This document shows, piece by piece, positions 45,687 to 53,185 of a DNA stretch of 64,000 bases. The position numbers and the translations under genes are program-made. The first letter of the stretch is position 1; each line of letters begins with the position of its first letter. The DNA comes from JAIUNP01 sp020161975 (lineage in GTDB: Bacteria; Pseudomonadota; Alphaproteobacteria; Rhizobiales; Beijerinckiaceae), in NCBI GenBank assembly GCA_036745275.1, contig DAIOGK010000004.1:124001-188000 (forward strand), read 5' to 3'. The notes under the pieces are model-generated. The model worked only from the letters and a program-made list of their open reading frames with translations, searched no databases and was not told where the DNA came from.

Positions 45687-46610
45687 TCAACCAGCCCGCC
45701 CGGCCTCCCAGCCAAGGATTGCCTGCTTGCGCGTCAGCCCCCAGTGATAGCCGGTCAGCGCCCCCGACTTGCCCAATACGCGATGGCATGGCACGACAAA
45801 GGAAATCGGGTTCCGCCCCACTGCCGCGCCGACGGCACGGGCCGCCTTTGGTTTGCCAATTGCGCCAGCCACCTCGCCATAGCTCGTGGCGCGTCCGCAG
45901 GGAATTTTAAGCAGCACTTCCCAGACCCGAACCTCGAAATCGGTGCCGATCATGAAGACACGCAGCGGCTGGTCGGCCCGCCAGGCCTCTGTGCTGAAGA
46001 TACGATGGGCCAGCGGCGCGGTGAATTCCGGTGCTTCCTCGAAGCGGGCGCGCGGCCAGCGGTGCATCATGTCCGCCAGTGCGGCCTTTCGGCCAATCAT
46101 GGCCGCGCCGGTCTTGGAAGCAGCGGGCGCGGTGAGGTCCAGTCCCGCGCCCTCGCCGGCATCCCGGTCAGCGAAGGCGAGACCGCAGAGACCGCGCGCA
46201 GTGGCCATCACCAGCGCGAGGCCGAAAGGCGAGGTGTGGAAGCCGTAGCGGATGGTCAGCCCCGCCCCGCCGGATTTGTATTCACCCGGGCTCATCGCCT
46301 CGTGCGTGACGAAAAGATCATGCAGCCGACCGGGGCCCGAGAGGCCGCTTTCGAAGGTGGCATCAAGCAGGGACGCCGAATTATCCAGCATCCGCCGGGC
46401 ATGGTCGAGCGTCACCGCCTGAAGGAAGGCTTTCGGAGTCAGCCCCGACCAGCGGCGGAAGAGCTGCGTCAGTTCGGACGGGGCCAGCCCAACCGCCTCG
46501 GCAATCGCCTCGACACCGGGCTGGTCGCGCCATTCGCGCGAGATGAAGGCGATGGCTTTGCGCACCTGTGTGTAATCATCAAGGCTGGTTGCGGCGGTCT
46601 GGTCGAGCAT
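45687..46610 (-). CDS. AraC-HTH / methylated-DNA-protein cysteine methyltransferase
   Basis: A 307-residue protein. Residues about 13-110 form an AraC-type helix-turn-helix pair (VEAIAEAVGLAPSELTQLFRRW, then AFLQAVTLDHARRML); residues about 118-305 are an O6-alkylguanine transferase with acceptor Cys275 in FVVPCHRVLGKSG and the DNA-binding block CGRATSYGEVAGAIG. Unlike E. coli Ada, the N-terminal zinc/methyl-phosphotriester domain (Cys38-like CxxC) is absent. It would repair O6-methylguanine and may regulate transcription. The start at 46610 is approximate. Confidence 0.87.
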   Translation of the reverse strand: MLDQTAATSLDDYTQVRKAIAFISREWRDQPGVEAIAEAVGLAPSELTQLFRRWSGLTPKAFLQAVTLDHARRMLDNSASLLDATFESGLSGPGRLHDLFVTHEAMSPGEYKSGGAGLTIRYGFHTSPFGLALVMATARGLCGLAFADRDAGEGAGLDLTAPAASKTGAAMIGRKAALADMMHRWPRARFEEAPEFTAPLAHRIFSTEAWRADQPLRVFMIGTDFEVRVWEVLLKIPCGRATSYGEVAGAIGKPKAARAVGAAVGRNPISFVVPCHRVLGKSGALTGYHWGLTRKQAILGWEAGRAG

Positions 46611-46697
46611 GGCATGTCTTTCACATCGTCTTGACGAAGCATAGCCAGCTTCCCGCATGGCCTGCCACCCGATTTCGTTTGAAACCAGGATTGTGGT

Positions 46698-47204
46698 TCA
46701 ACGCCGCGCGTCGGCCAATGCCCGGCCAAAGGCGCGGGCAAAATCCGCCCGCTCATGCGGTGCCAGCGCCGCACCGATTTCAATCTCCTCGGCCCGCTGG
46801 ACCACAGCGAGACGCAGAACGCCGAAATCCGCATCTTCCTCGGCCCTGAGGCGAACCCAGAACGGATTGAACCGTTGTTCCGTGCGCTCGCCCCGCCACG
46901 AAACCTTGCGGATCAGGAGTTCGATCCGCCGCAGCACCACTTCCTCGTACGCGCGGGCGCGGGCGTTGTTGATTCGGAAACAGAGGTAGAGGATCGCAAA
47001 ATCCAGTCCGAAAAAGCCGCCGATTGGCCAGGCACCGAGGATGACGAAGGGGAGCGCCAGCGTGATCGAGACAATGCCAATGAAGCCCAGCACCAGCCAG
47101 GTTCCGAGGCGGCCCAAAGAGCGGTGAGCGTGAAGAGTTGCGCTGAACAGTATGCTTTCGGGTGGCAACGACCTGTCCGCCGCGCTATCGGATACTGCCG
47201 TCAT
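46698..47204 (-). CDS. DUF2244 family membrane protein
   Basis: A 168-residue protein with two adjacent membrane helices (about 36-54 and 58-76: GTWLVLGFIGIVSITLALPF, PIGGFFGLDFAILYLCFR), followed by a soluble part with conserved EEVVLRRIELLIRKV and FNPFWVRL, and ending in FARAFGRALADAR. This is the DUF2244 pattern, common in alphaproteobacteria, with no known function. It diverges from nth by 38 bases, sharing a promoter region with it, and is often found beside nth. Confidence 0.85.
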   Translation of the reverse strand: MTAVSDSAADRSLPPESILFSATLHAHRSLGRLGTWLVLGFIGIVSITLALPFVILGAWPIGGFFGLDFAILYLCFRINNARARAYEEVVLRRIELLIRKVSWRGERTEQRFNPFWVRLRAEEDADFGVLRLAVVQRAEEIEIGAALAPHERADFARAFGRALADARR

Positions 47205-47242
47205 GGCGCCAGTTCCCCTCATTCCAGAGCCCGGTTCAATTT

Positions 47243-47941
47243 ATGGCAAAAGCAGCGTCCCGTCAAAACGCGACACGGCGTCCAGCCGCTCCGCGTCCGC
47301 TCTCTCCCGCTGAGGTACGCGAAGTATTCCGGCGCTTTCATGCCATCGATCCCGAACCGAAAGGCGAACTCGATTACGTGAACGCCTACACCCTGCTGGT
47401 CGCAGTGGTCCTTTCCGCGCAGGCCACCGATGTCGGCGTGAACCGGGCGACAAAAGCGCTGTTCCGTCTGGCCGATACGCCCGAAAAGATGGTGGCGCTC
47501 GGTGAGGATGTGGTGCGCGAGCATATCAAGACCATCGGCCTGTTCCGCAACAAGGCGAAGAATGTCATTACCCTCTCCGAGCGGCTCATTGCGGATTTTG
47601 GCAGCGCCGTGCCGGCGGATCGCGACAGCCTGGTTTCCTTGCCCGGCGTTGGGCGCAAGACGGCGAATGTCGTCCTGAACATCTTCTTCCAACAGCCGAC
47701 CATTGCTGTCGACACGCATCTCTTCCGCGTCTCGAATCGTCTCCCGCTCGCTCCGGGCAAGACGCCCGAGCAGGTGGAAGCAGGACTGGAACGCATCATC
47801 CCGCCCGAGTATCTGCTGCACGCCCACCACTGGCTGATCCTGCATGGACGCTATCTGTGCAAGGCCCGCGCGCCCGAATGCTGGCGTTGTCCGGTCAGCG
47901 ATCTCTGCCGGTTCGAGCCGAAAGGCACCGCGCGGGGATAG
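47243..47941 (+). CDS. nth: Endonuclease III
   Basis: A 232-residue base-excision repair glycosylase and AP lyase for oxidised pyrimidines. The helix-hairpin-helix LPGVGRKTANVV contains the catalytic Lys139, Asp157 is in AVDTHLFRVSNRL, and the [4Fe-4S] cluster ligands Cys206, 213, 216 and 222 have the CX6CX2CX5C spacing of Nth. The ATG at 47243 (MAKAASRQ) is the most likely start. It is convergent with mntH with only 3 bases between them. Confidence 0.95.
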   Translation: MAKAASRQNATRRPAAPRPLSPAEVREVFRRFHAIDPEPKGELDYVNAYTLLVAVVLSAQATDVGVNRATKALFRLADTPEKMVALGEDVVREHIKTIGLFRNKAKNVITLSERLIADFGSAVPADRDSLVSLPGVGRKTANVVLNIFFQQPTIAVDTHLFRVSNRLPLAPGKTPEQVEAGLERIIPPEYLLHAHHWLILHGRYLCKARAPECWRCPVSDLCRFEPKGTARG

Positions 47942-47944
47942 GTT

Positions 47945-49297
47945 TCAGCGGCCCAGCCAGCTGCCGATGGTATCGACCAGCAGTTTTGCATTGAGCGCCA
48001 CGATGATGGCGGCGATCAGAACCGAAATCGCCGTCAGCCAGCGCGGCGCGACCAGCGCCCCCATCTTGCGACGCGAGGCCGTGAACTGGACCAGTGGAAT
48101 GACCGCGAAGGACAGTTGCAGGCTCAGGATCACCTGCGACAGGATCAGCAGTCGCCCGGTTTCCGCCTCGCCGTAGTAGATCGTCACCACCGCCGCCGGG
48201 ATAATGGCGAGCAGCCGCGTGATCAGCCGGCGCAGCCAGGGCGCGATCCGGATATCGATGAACCCTTCCATCACCGCCTGCCCCGCCAGCGTTGCCGTGA
48301 CAGTGGAATTGAGGCCGCAGGCGATCAGCGCCACCGCGAACATGATCGGTGCGATGCTGCCAAGCGCGGGGCCGAGCAACTGGTGGATCTCGCCCAGTTC
48401 AACCAGCTCGGTCTGGCCGCGAACGTGAAAAGTCGCAGCGGCCAGGATCAGGATCGAGGCGTTGATGAAGAGCGCAAAACACAGCGCGATTGTGGAATCG
48501 ACCGTCGCCATGCGCATTGCCTCGCGCCGTTCGGCTTCTGATTCGCCGATGGCGCGCGTCTGGACGATGGCCGAGTGCAGGTAGAGATTGTGCGGCATCA
48601 CGGTCGCCCCGAGAATGCCGAGGCCGAGGTACAACATGTCAGCGTCGGTCACGAGCCGCGTGGACGGCGCAAAGCCCCGGAGCACAGCGCCCCATTCGGG
48701 GTGGGCCAGCGCAATCTGCACGCCAAAACAGACGGCAATCACGAAGAGCAGCACGATGACCAGCGCCTCGACGTAGCGGAAGCCATAGCGTTGCAGCGCC
48801 AGGATGAGGAAGACATCCAGCGCCGTGATCAACACGCCAAACTCCAGCGGGATGCCGAACAACAGCTTGAGGCCAATGGCCGTGCCGATCACCTCGGCAA
48901 GGTCGGTCGCAATGATCGCAAGTTCCGCCAGAAGCCACAGCGGCTTTACCGCCCAGGGCGCGTAACCGTCCCGGCAGGCCTGCGCGAGGTCGCGCCCGGA
49001 CGCGCAGGCAAGGCGCGCGCAGAGCGACTGCAAGACGATGGCCATCAGGTTCGACAGCAAGGCGACAAAAAGCAGGGCGTAGCCGAACTTGGAACCGCCG
49101 GCGAGCGAGGTCGCCCAGTTGCCCGGGTCCATGTACCCCACGGCGACAAGATAGCCTGGTCCGAAAAAAGCGATGAACCGGCGAATCCAGGTGCCATTGC
49201 GCTGGACGGCGATGGAGCGACTGACCTCGGCCAGCGCAGCTTCGCCGCGCGGACGGCGCCAACCCGAGTCGTTCGGGGAGCCTTCAGCAATCGACAT
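47945..49297 (-). CDS. mntH: Nramp family divalent metal transporter MntH
   Basis: A 450-residue transporter with 11-12 helices importing Mn(II)/Fe(II) with protons. TM1 shows YMDPGNWATS, the metal-binding DPGN motif; TM6 shows TVMPHNLYLHSAIVQTR, with the MPH motif; QLSFAVIPLVQF follows. Length and motifs are normal. A modest AGGTGG lies 12 bases before the ATG; no Mur, Fur or MntR box was found in the 90-base upstream gap. Confidence 0.95.
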   Translation of the reverse strand: MSIAEGSPNDSGWRRPRGEAALAEVSRSIAVQRNGTWIRRFIAFFGPGYLVAVGYMDPGNWATSLAGGSKFGYALLFVALLSNLMAIVLQSLCARLACASGRDLAQACRDGYAPWAVKPLWLLAELAIIATDLAEVIGTAIGLKLLFGIPLEFGVLITALDVFLILALQRYGFRYVEALVIVLLFVIAVCFGVQIALAHPEWGAVLRGFAPSTRLVTDADMLYLGLGILGATVMPHNLYLHSAIVQTRAIGESEAERREAMRMATVDSTIALCFALFINASILILAAATFHVRGQTELVELGEIHQLLGPALGSIAPIMFAVALIACGLNSTVTATLAGQAVMEGFIDIRIAPWLRRLITRLLAIIPAAVVTIYYGEAETGRLLILSQVILSLQLSFAVIPLVQFTASRRKMGALVAPRWLTAISVLIAAIIVALNAKLLVDTIGSWLGR

Positions 49298-49387
49298 CGT
49301 CGGGGTTCGCCACCTTTCTGAAACGATCCTAAAGTGTGCACTCAGGCATCGGATTTTTCAAGAGTTCCCGAACAAAAGCGCCGGGCG

Positions 49388-50185
49388 TCAACCGAAGACC
49401 GCCAAGCCAATCAGGCCAAGGGATCCAACGACGATACGCCAATAGGCAAAGAGGCGGAATCCGTGTTTCGAGATGAAATCGAGAAAGCCGCGCACGACCA
49501 GCAGACCGGAAAGAAAGGCCATGACAAAGCCGATGCCGATCAGCATGAAATCATGGGTGGACAGCACCTTGTAATTGTCGAGCAGATCCTTGGCAAAGGC
49601 CCCCACCATGGTCGGCATCGCAAGGAAGAAGGAAAACTCCGCCGCCGCCCGCTTGGTTGTGCCATTCAACATCGCCCCGACGATCGTGGCTCCAGACCGC
49701 GAGACGCCGGGCATCATCGCGAGGCACTGGAAAAGCCCGATTTTCAGCGCGGTTCCGATCGGAATATCCATGGCATCATCGTATTTCGGCTCGAACCTGT
49801 GTTCATCGACGACCAGCAACACGAGACCGCCGGCAATCAGGCTGGTACAGACCACGAAGGGATTGAAAAAGTAGAGCTTGATCAGCTTGGAGAACAGGCC
49901 GCCGATCACCACCGCCGGGAAGAAGGCAACGAGGATGGCGATGACGAAGTTGCGCTTGCGCACATCGGTGAACATGCCCAGCCCGATGTTGATCAGCTTG
50001 TTGAAATAGACCGACAGGATCGCAAGAATCGCGCCCAGCTGGATCAGCACCTCGAAGGTGCGCGTGGGGGAATGAAAGCCGATGAAGTGGCCGATCAACA
50101 AAAGGTGACCGGTCGATGAAACCGGCAGGAATTCCGTCAGCCCCTCAACAAAGCCCAGAAGGGCCGCCTGGAATGCAGCAAGCAT
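49388..50185 (-). CDS. uppP: Undecaprenyl-diphosphatase UppP (BacA)
   Basis: A 265-residue membrane enzyme that dephosphorylates undecaprenyl pyrophosphate in the cell-wall lipid cycle. Signature motifs EGLTEFLPVSSTGHLLL (residues 16-32) and PGVSRSGATIVGAM are both present, with eight helices. Start at 50185 (MLAAFQAALLGF) as in the family, not the longer upstream frame. It diverges from fzlA over 151 bases. Confidence 0.96.
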   Translation of the reverse strand: MLAAFQAALLGFVEGLTEFLPVSSTGHLLLIGHFIGFHSPTRTFEVLIQLGAILAILSVYFNKLINIGLGMFTDVRKRNFVIAILVAFFPAVVIGGLFSKLIKLYFFNPFVVCTSLIAGGLVLLVVDEHRFEPKYDDAMDIPIGTALKIGLFQCLAMMPGVSRSGATIVGAMLNGTTKRAAAEFSFFLAMPTMVGAFAKDLLDNYKVLSTHDFMLIGIGFVMAFLSGLLVVRGFLDFISKHGFRLFAYWRIVVGSLGLIGLAVFG

Positions 50186-50336
50186 GGAAAATCCCGGGCT
50201 TTTTTCGTGGAGGTCAACGGATGATCCGCTGCAACGCCACGATTGTGATGATGATGATTCGCTTCTATAGGCAGTGCCCAGCACTTGCGAGCGGCACCGC
50301 CGTTCAATTGCCCAGTTCGCGGTTAAAAAAGCCCCT

Positions 50337-51029
50337 ATGCCCGATCTCTATCATCATCCGCTCTGCCCGCTGTCACGCTATATCCGCCTTGTTATTGGCG
50401 AACTCGGCATGGAGGCGAGCCTCGTCGAGGAACGCGTCTGGGAGCGTCGGCGCGAATTCCTGATCCTGAACCCGGCGGGCACGACGCCCGTTCTGATCGA
50501 GGAAGGCACCTTCGCCGTGCCGGGGGCGGATGTTATCGCCGAATATCTCGACGAAACGCGCGGGCTGGTGCTCGGCAACCGGCGCCTCCTGCCGGAGGAT
50601 CCGGCCTCACGGGTGGAGGTGCGCCGCCTGACCGACTGGTTCAACCGCAAGTTCTATGAAGAAGTCTCGCATCATCTGATGGTCGAGAAGGTGCACAAGC
50701 GCTACATGCCTGCCGAAGCCGGCGGTGGACCGCCGGAAGGCGGCGTTCTGCGCGTTGCACGGGCCAATGTGCGCTATCACATCAAGTATCTCGGCCACCT
50801 CCTCGCCCATCGGAACTGGCTCGCGGGCAGTGCGCTGACCTATGCCGATCTTGCCGCTGCCGCTCACCTTTCCGTCTGCGATTTTCTCGGTGACGTGCCA
50901 TGGGATGAGGATGCGAATACGCGCGAATGGTATGCGCGGGTGAAGTCCCGCCCCTCCTTCCGCCCGCTGCTCGCCGATCGCATCCGGGGGATGACGCCGA
51001 GCGCGCATTATACGGACCTCGATTTCTGA
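50337..51029 (+). CDS. fzlA: FtsZ-binding GST-fold protein FzlA
   Basis: A 230-residue GST-fold protein with the thioredoxin-like start LYHHPLCPLSRYIRLVIGE and ending in PSAHYTDLDF, the C-terminal tail that marks FzlA, which binds and curves FtsZ filaments in Caulobacter division; other parts such as RVWERRREFLILNPAGTTPVL fit a GST-like domain. The adjacent divergent uppP and coupled queG are the usual neighbours. Annotation as a mere GST is the common alternative. Confidence 0.82.
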   Translation: MPDLYHHPLCPLSRYIRLVIGELGMEASLVEERVWERRREFLILNPAGTTPVLIEEGTFAVPGADVIAEYLDETRGLVLGNRRLLPEDPASRVEVRRLTDWFNRKFYEEVSHHLMVEKVHKRYMPAEAGGGPPEGGVLRVARANVRYHIKYLGHLLAHRNWLAGSALTYADLAAAAHLSVCDFLGDVPWDEDANTREWYARVKSRPSFRPLLADRIRGMTPSAHYTDLDF

Positions 51030-52168
51030 GCCCGGCCGCGCTCAAATCCGCACTCCGGACCCGAGCATTGGCGCTGGGGTTCGATGCTGTCGGCTTTGCC
51101 AGTGCGGATGGGCACCACCAGACGGAGGCCTGGCTCGCGGAGTGGCTGGCCGCCGGCCATCACGGCAGCATGACATGGATGGAGGACCGGCCTGAACGGC
51201 GTGCGACCCCTGCCGGGCTCTGGCCGGACGTGCGGAGTGTCGTTCTTGTCGGCATGTCCTATGCGCCGGCCGGCGATCCGCTTGCGGTGCTGGACCGGCC
51301 AGAACGCGGCGCGATTTCCGTTTATGCCCAGCGCCGTGACTATCACGACGTGCTCAAGGGGCGGCTGAAGGAACTCGCGGGATTTCTGGCTTCCCGCGGC
51401 GGGGGCGATGTCAAGGTCTTCGTTGATACCGCGCCGGTGATGGAAAAGCCGCTGGCCGAGGCTGCCGGCCTGGGCTGGCAAGGAAAGAACTCGCTTCTGG
51501 TGACGCGGGAAACCGGCTGCTGGCTGTTCCTTGGCGCAATCTATACCACGCTTGATCTGCCGCCCGACACGCCCGGCAGCGACCATTGCGGCAGTTGCAC
51601 ACGCTGTCTCGACATTTGCCCGACCGATGCCTTTCCTGCCCCGCGCGTTCTCGATTCACGACGCTGCATCGCCTATCTGACGATAGAGCATACCGGGGTC
51701 ATTCCGGAAGAATTCCGCAAGGCGATCGGCAACAGGGTGTTCGGCTGCGACGACTGCCTCGCCGTATGTCCTTGGAATTCCTTTGCAGAGACCGCGCGCG
51801 AGGCCAAGCTCGCCGTGCGCGAGGCGCTCGACAGCCCCCTCCTCCGCGATCTGGTGCAACTGGACGATGCGACCTTCCGCCAGCGTTTCGCGCAGACGCC
51901 CGTGAAGCGGACCGGCCGCGACCGTTTCATCCGCAACGTGCTGATTGCCATCGGCAATGGCGGGGATGCCACGCTTGCGCCTGAAGTGACCCGCCTGCTG
52001 GCCGATCCTTCGCCGCTGGTGCGCGGCATGGCGGTGTGGGCATTGGCGCGCCTGCTTGCGCCGGCGGACATGACGGCACTGTCAGCCCGGCACCTTCCGC
52101 GCGAAGCCGATGACGATGTGCGGGCTGAATGGCTCGCCGCTCAGGCGCCCGGAGTGCCGTCGCCATAA
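51026..52168 (+). CDS. queG: Epoxyqueuosine reductase QueG
   Basis: About 380 residues, the last enzyme of queuosine tRNA modification. The N-terminal domain has GFDAVGFASADGHH and RRDYHDVLKGRL; two [4Fe-4S] clusters are formed by CGSCTRCLDICPTDAF and the following RRCIAY, then FGCDDCLAVCPWN; a HEAT-repeat end follows. No ATG or GTG lies near the right place: the conserved domain begins right after fzlA, where a CTG (51026) overlaps the fzlA stop as CTGA. The alternative is a GTG at 50927 deep inside fzlA. The last 28 bases overlap the convergent acyltransferase gene. Confidence 0.9.
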   Translation: MSPAALKSALRTRALALGFDAVGFASADGHHQTEAWLAEWLAAGHHGSMTWMEDRPERRATPAGLWPDVRSVVLVGMSYAPAGDPLAVLDRPERGAISVYAQRRDYHDVLKGRLKELAGFLASRGGGDVKVFVDTAPVMEKPLAEAAGLGWQGKNSLLVTRETGCWLFLGAIYTTLDLPPDTPGSDHCGSCTRCLDICPTDAFPAPRVLDSRRCIAYLTIEHTGVIPEEFRKAIGNRVFGCDDCLAVCPWNSFAETAREAKLAVREALDSPLLRDLVQLDDATFRQRFAQTPVKRTGRDRFIRNVLIAIGNGGDATLAPEVTRLLADPSPLVRGMAVWALARLLAPADMTALSARHLPREADDDVRAEWLAAQAPGVPSP

Positions 52169-53097
52169 AATGCGATGTAACGGGGTTCGATGTCGGCGAC
52201 GCGAACTACAACGAACACGTCGGTCGTGCCAAACTGGCGATCCACGACCGCGCCATCCCCGAAAGTCCCGCCGAGGCGGAGATAAGCCTTGATCAGCGGC
52301 GGCAGAGAATGAAGCGCAGCCTTGGCGTCGATTGCCTCGCGCGTCATGCGGTTCATTGGAACATAGCGACCCGGCAGGGCGGCGATGCGCCAGGCTTCCG
52401 GCGCAGGCGCCATGTGGTGCAGGAAGCTCAACTGCATGGCAAGCGCCGCGGGATCTGTGCCATCCAGGCTGGCGCAGCCGATCATCAGGTCACAGCCGTG
52501 GTGGCGGACATAGGCCCAGATGCCGCGCCAGAGCAATTCAACGGTGCGCTTCGTGCGGTAGGGCCGCAGCACGCAGGAGCGACCGAGTTCGAGCACCTTC
52601 TGGCCCGGATGGGCGGCCAGAAGTCCGCGAAGATCAAATTCGCTGGCGGAGTAGAAGCCGCCGTTCTGCTCGGCATGGGCCTGTCGCAACAGGCGGTAGG
52701 TGCCGACGACGCGCGGGCGGGGCGTCGAATCCGGCGTTCTGCGAAACGCGTTGTCGATGACCAGCACATGGTCGCAGATACGGTCGAACGGGTCGATGTC
52801 GCGACGCGTTAGCAGGGCCCGTGGTCCGGGAACCGCCGCCTTTTCCTCATAGAACACCTGGTAGCGAAGGCGCTGGGCACGGCGAATATCCTGCCGTGTG
52901 CGCGCAAGGCGCAGCTCCAGCGTCCCCATCCGCCCCAGAACGTCCGGCAGGCCGCTGGTATCGCGCACAATCTGGCGCGAGCGCAGGACCACAGGGCGTG
53001 GGCCGGCCTCCCCCGGACGCTGCCAGTTCCGCGCAGATAATCGCCGCGCCAGAAGTCCCGTTGACTGGTTGCCGCCGCCCTGTTCCATTCCGCGCAT
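52141..53097 (-). CDS. olsB: GNAT-fold N-acyltransferase, OlsB-like
   Basis: A 318-residue protein of the hemolysin-annotated acyltransferase group: a variable N-terminus, then RLARTRQDIRRAQRLRYQVFYEE (about 60-82), GTYRLLRQAHA, VLELGRSCVLRPYRTKRTVELLWRGI and LIGCASLDGTDPAALA. This fits OlsB, which transfers a 3-hydroxyacyl group from acyl-ACP to ornithine as the first step of ornithine lipid synthesis, a phosphate-free membrane lipid. The ATG at 53097 follows GGTGGAG by 6 bases. The gene olsA for the second step is not in the window. A Pho-box-like site upstream supports the role. Confidence 0.78.
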   Translation of the reverse strand: MRGMEQGGGNQSTGLLARRLSARNWQRPGEAGPRPVVLRSRQIVRDTSGLPDVLGRMGTLELRLARTRQDIRRAQRLRYQVFYEEKAAVPGPRALLTRRDIDPFDRICDHVLVIDNAFRRTPDSTPRPRVVGTYRLLRQAHAEQNGGFYSASEFDLRGLLAAHPGQKVLELGRSCVLRPYRTKRTVELLWRGIWAYVRHHGCDLMIGCASLDGTDPAALAMQLSFLHHMAPAPEAWRIAALPGRYVPMNRMTREAIDAKAALHSLPPLIKAYLRLGGTFGDGAVVDRQFGTTDVFVVVRVADIEPRYIAFYGDGTPGA

Positions 53098-53108
53098 CTT
53101 CTGCTCCA

Positions 53109-53131
53109 CCGGATATGATTACGTTATCCGG
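53109..53131. promoter_or_regulatory. Perfect inverted repeat at the olsB ribosome-binding site
   Basis: CCGGATA (53109-53115) and TATCCGG (53125-53131) form 7-base arms around a 9-base spacer. On the olsB transcript the arm abuts the Shine-Dalgarno GGTGGAG, so a hairpin could restrict translation, or the repeat could be an operator just after the promoter. Confidence 0.5.
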
Positions 53132-53152
53132 CGCCGGCATTACGGTAGTCTC

Positions 53153-53170
53153 ACGTCAGCTTCGTGACAA
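53153..53170 (-). promoter_or_regulatory. Candidate Pho box upstream of olsB
   Basis: On the minus strand TTGTCAC-GAAG-CTGACGT has the 7-4-7 spacing of the PhoB box and matches CTGTCAT at 5 of 7 positions in each half. It is 56 bases upstream of the olsB start, a suitable distance. Ornithine lipid genes are phosphate-controlled in Sinorhizobium, which supports it, but the match is imperfect. Confidence 0.4.
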
Positions 53171-53185
53171 CGGCATGGCGCCAAT

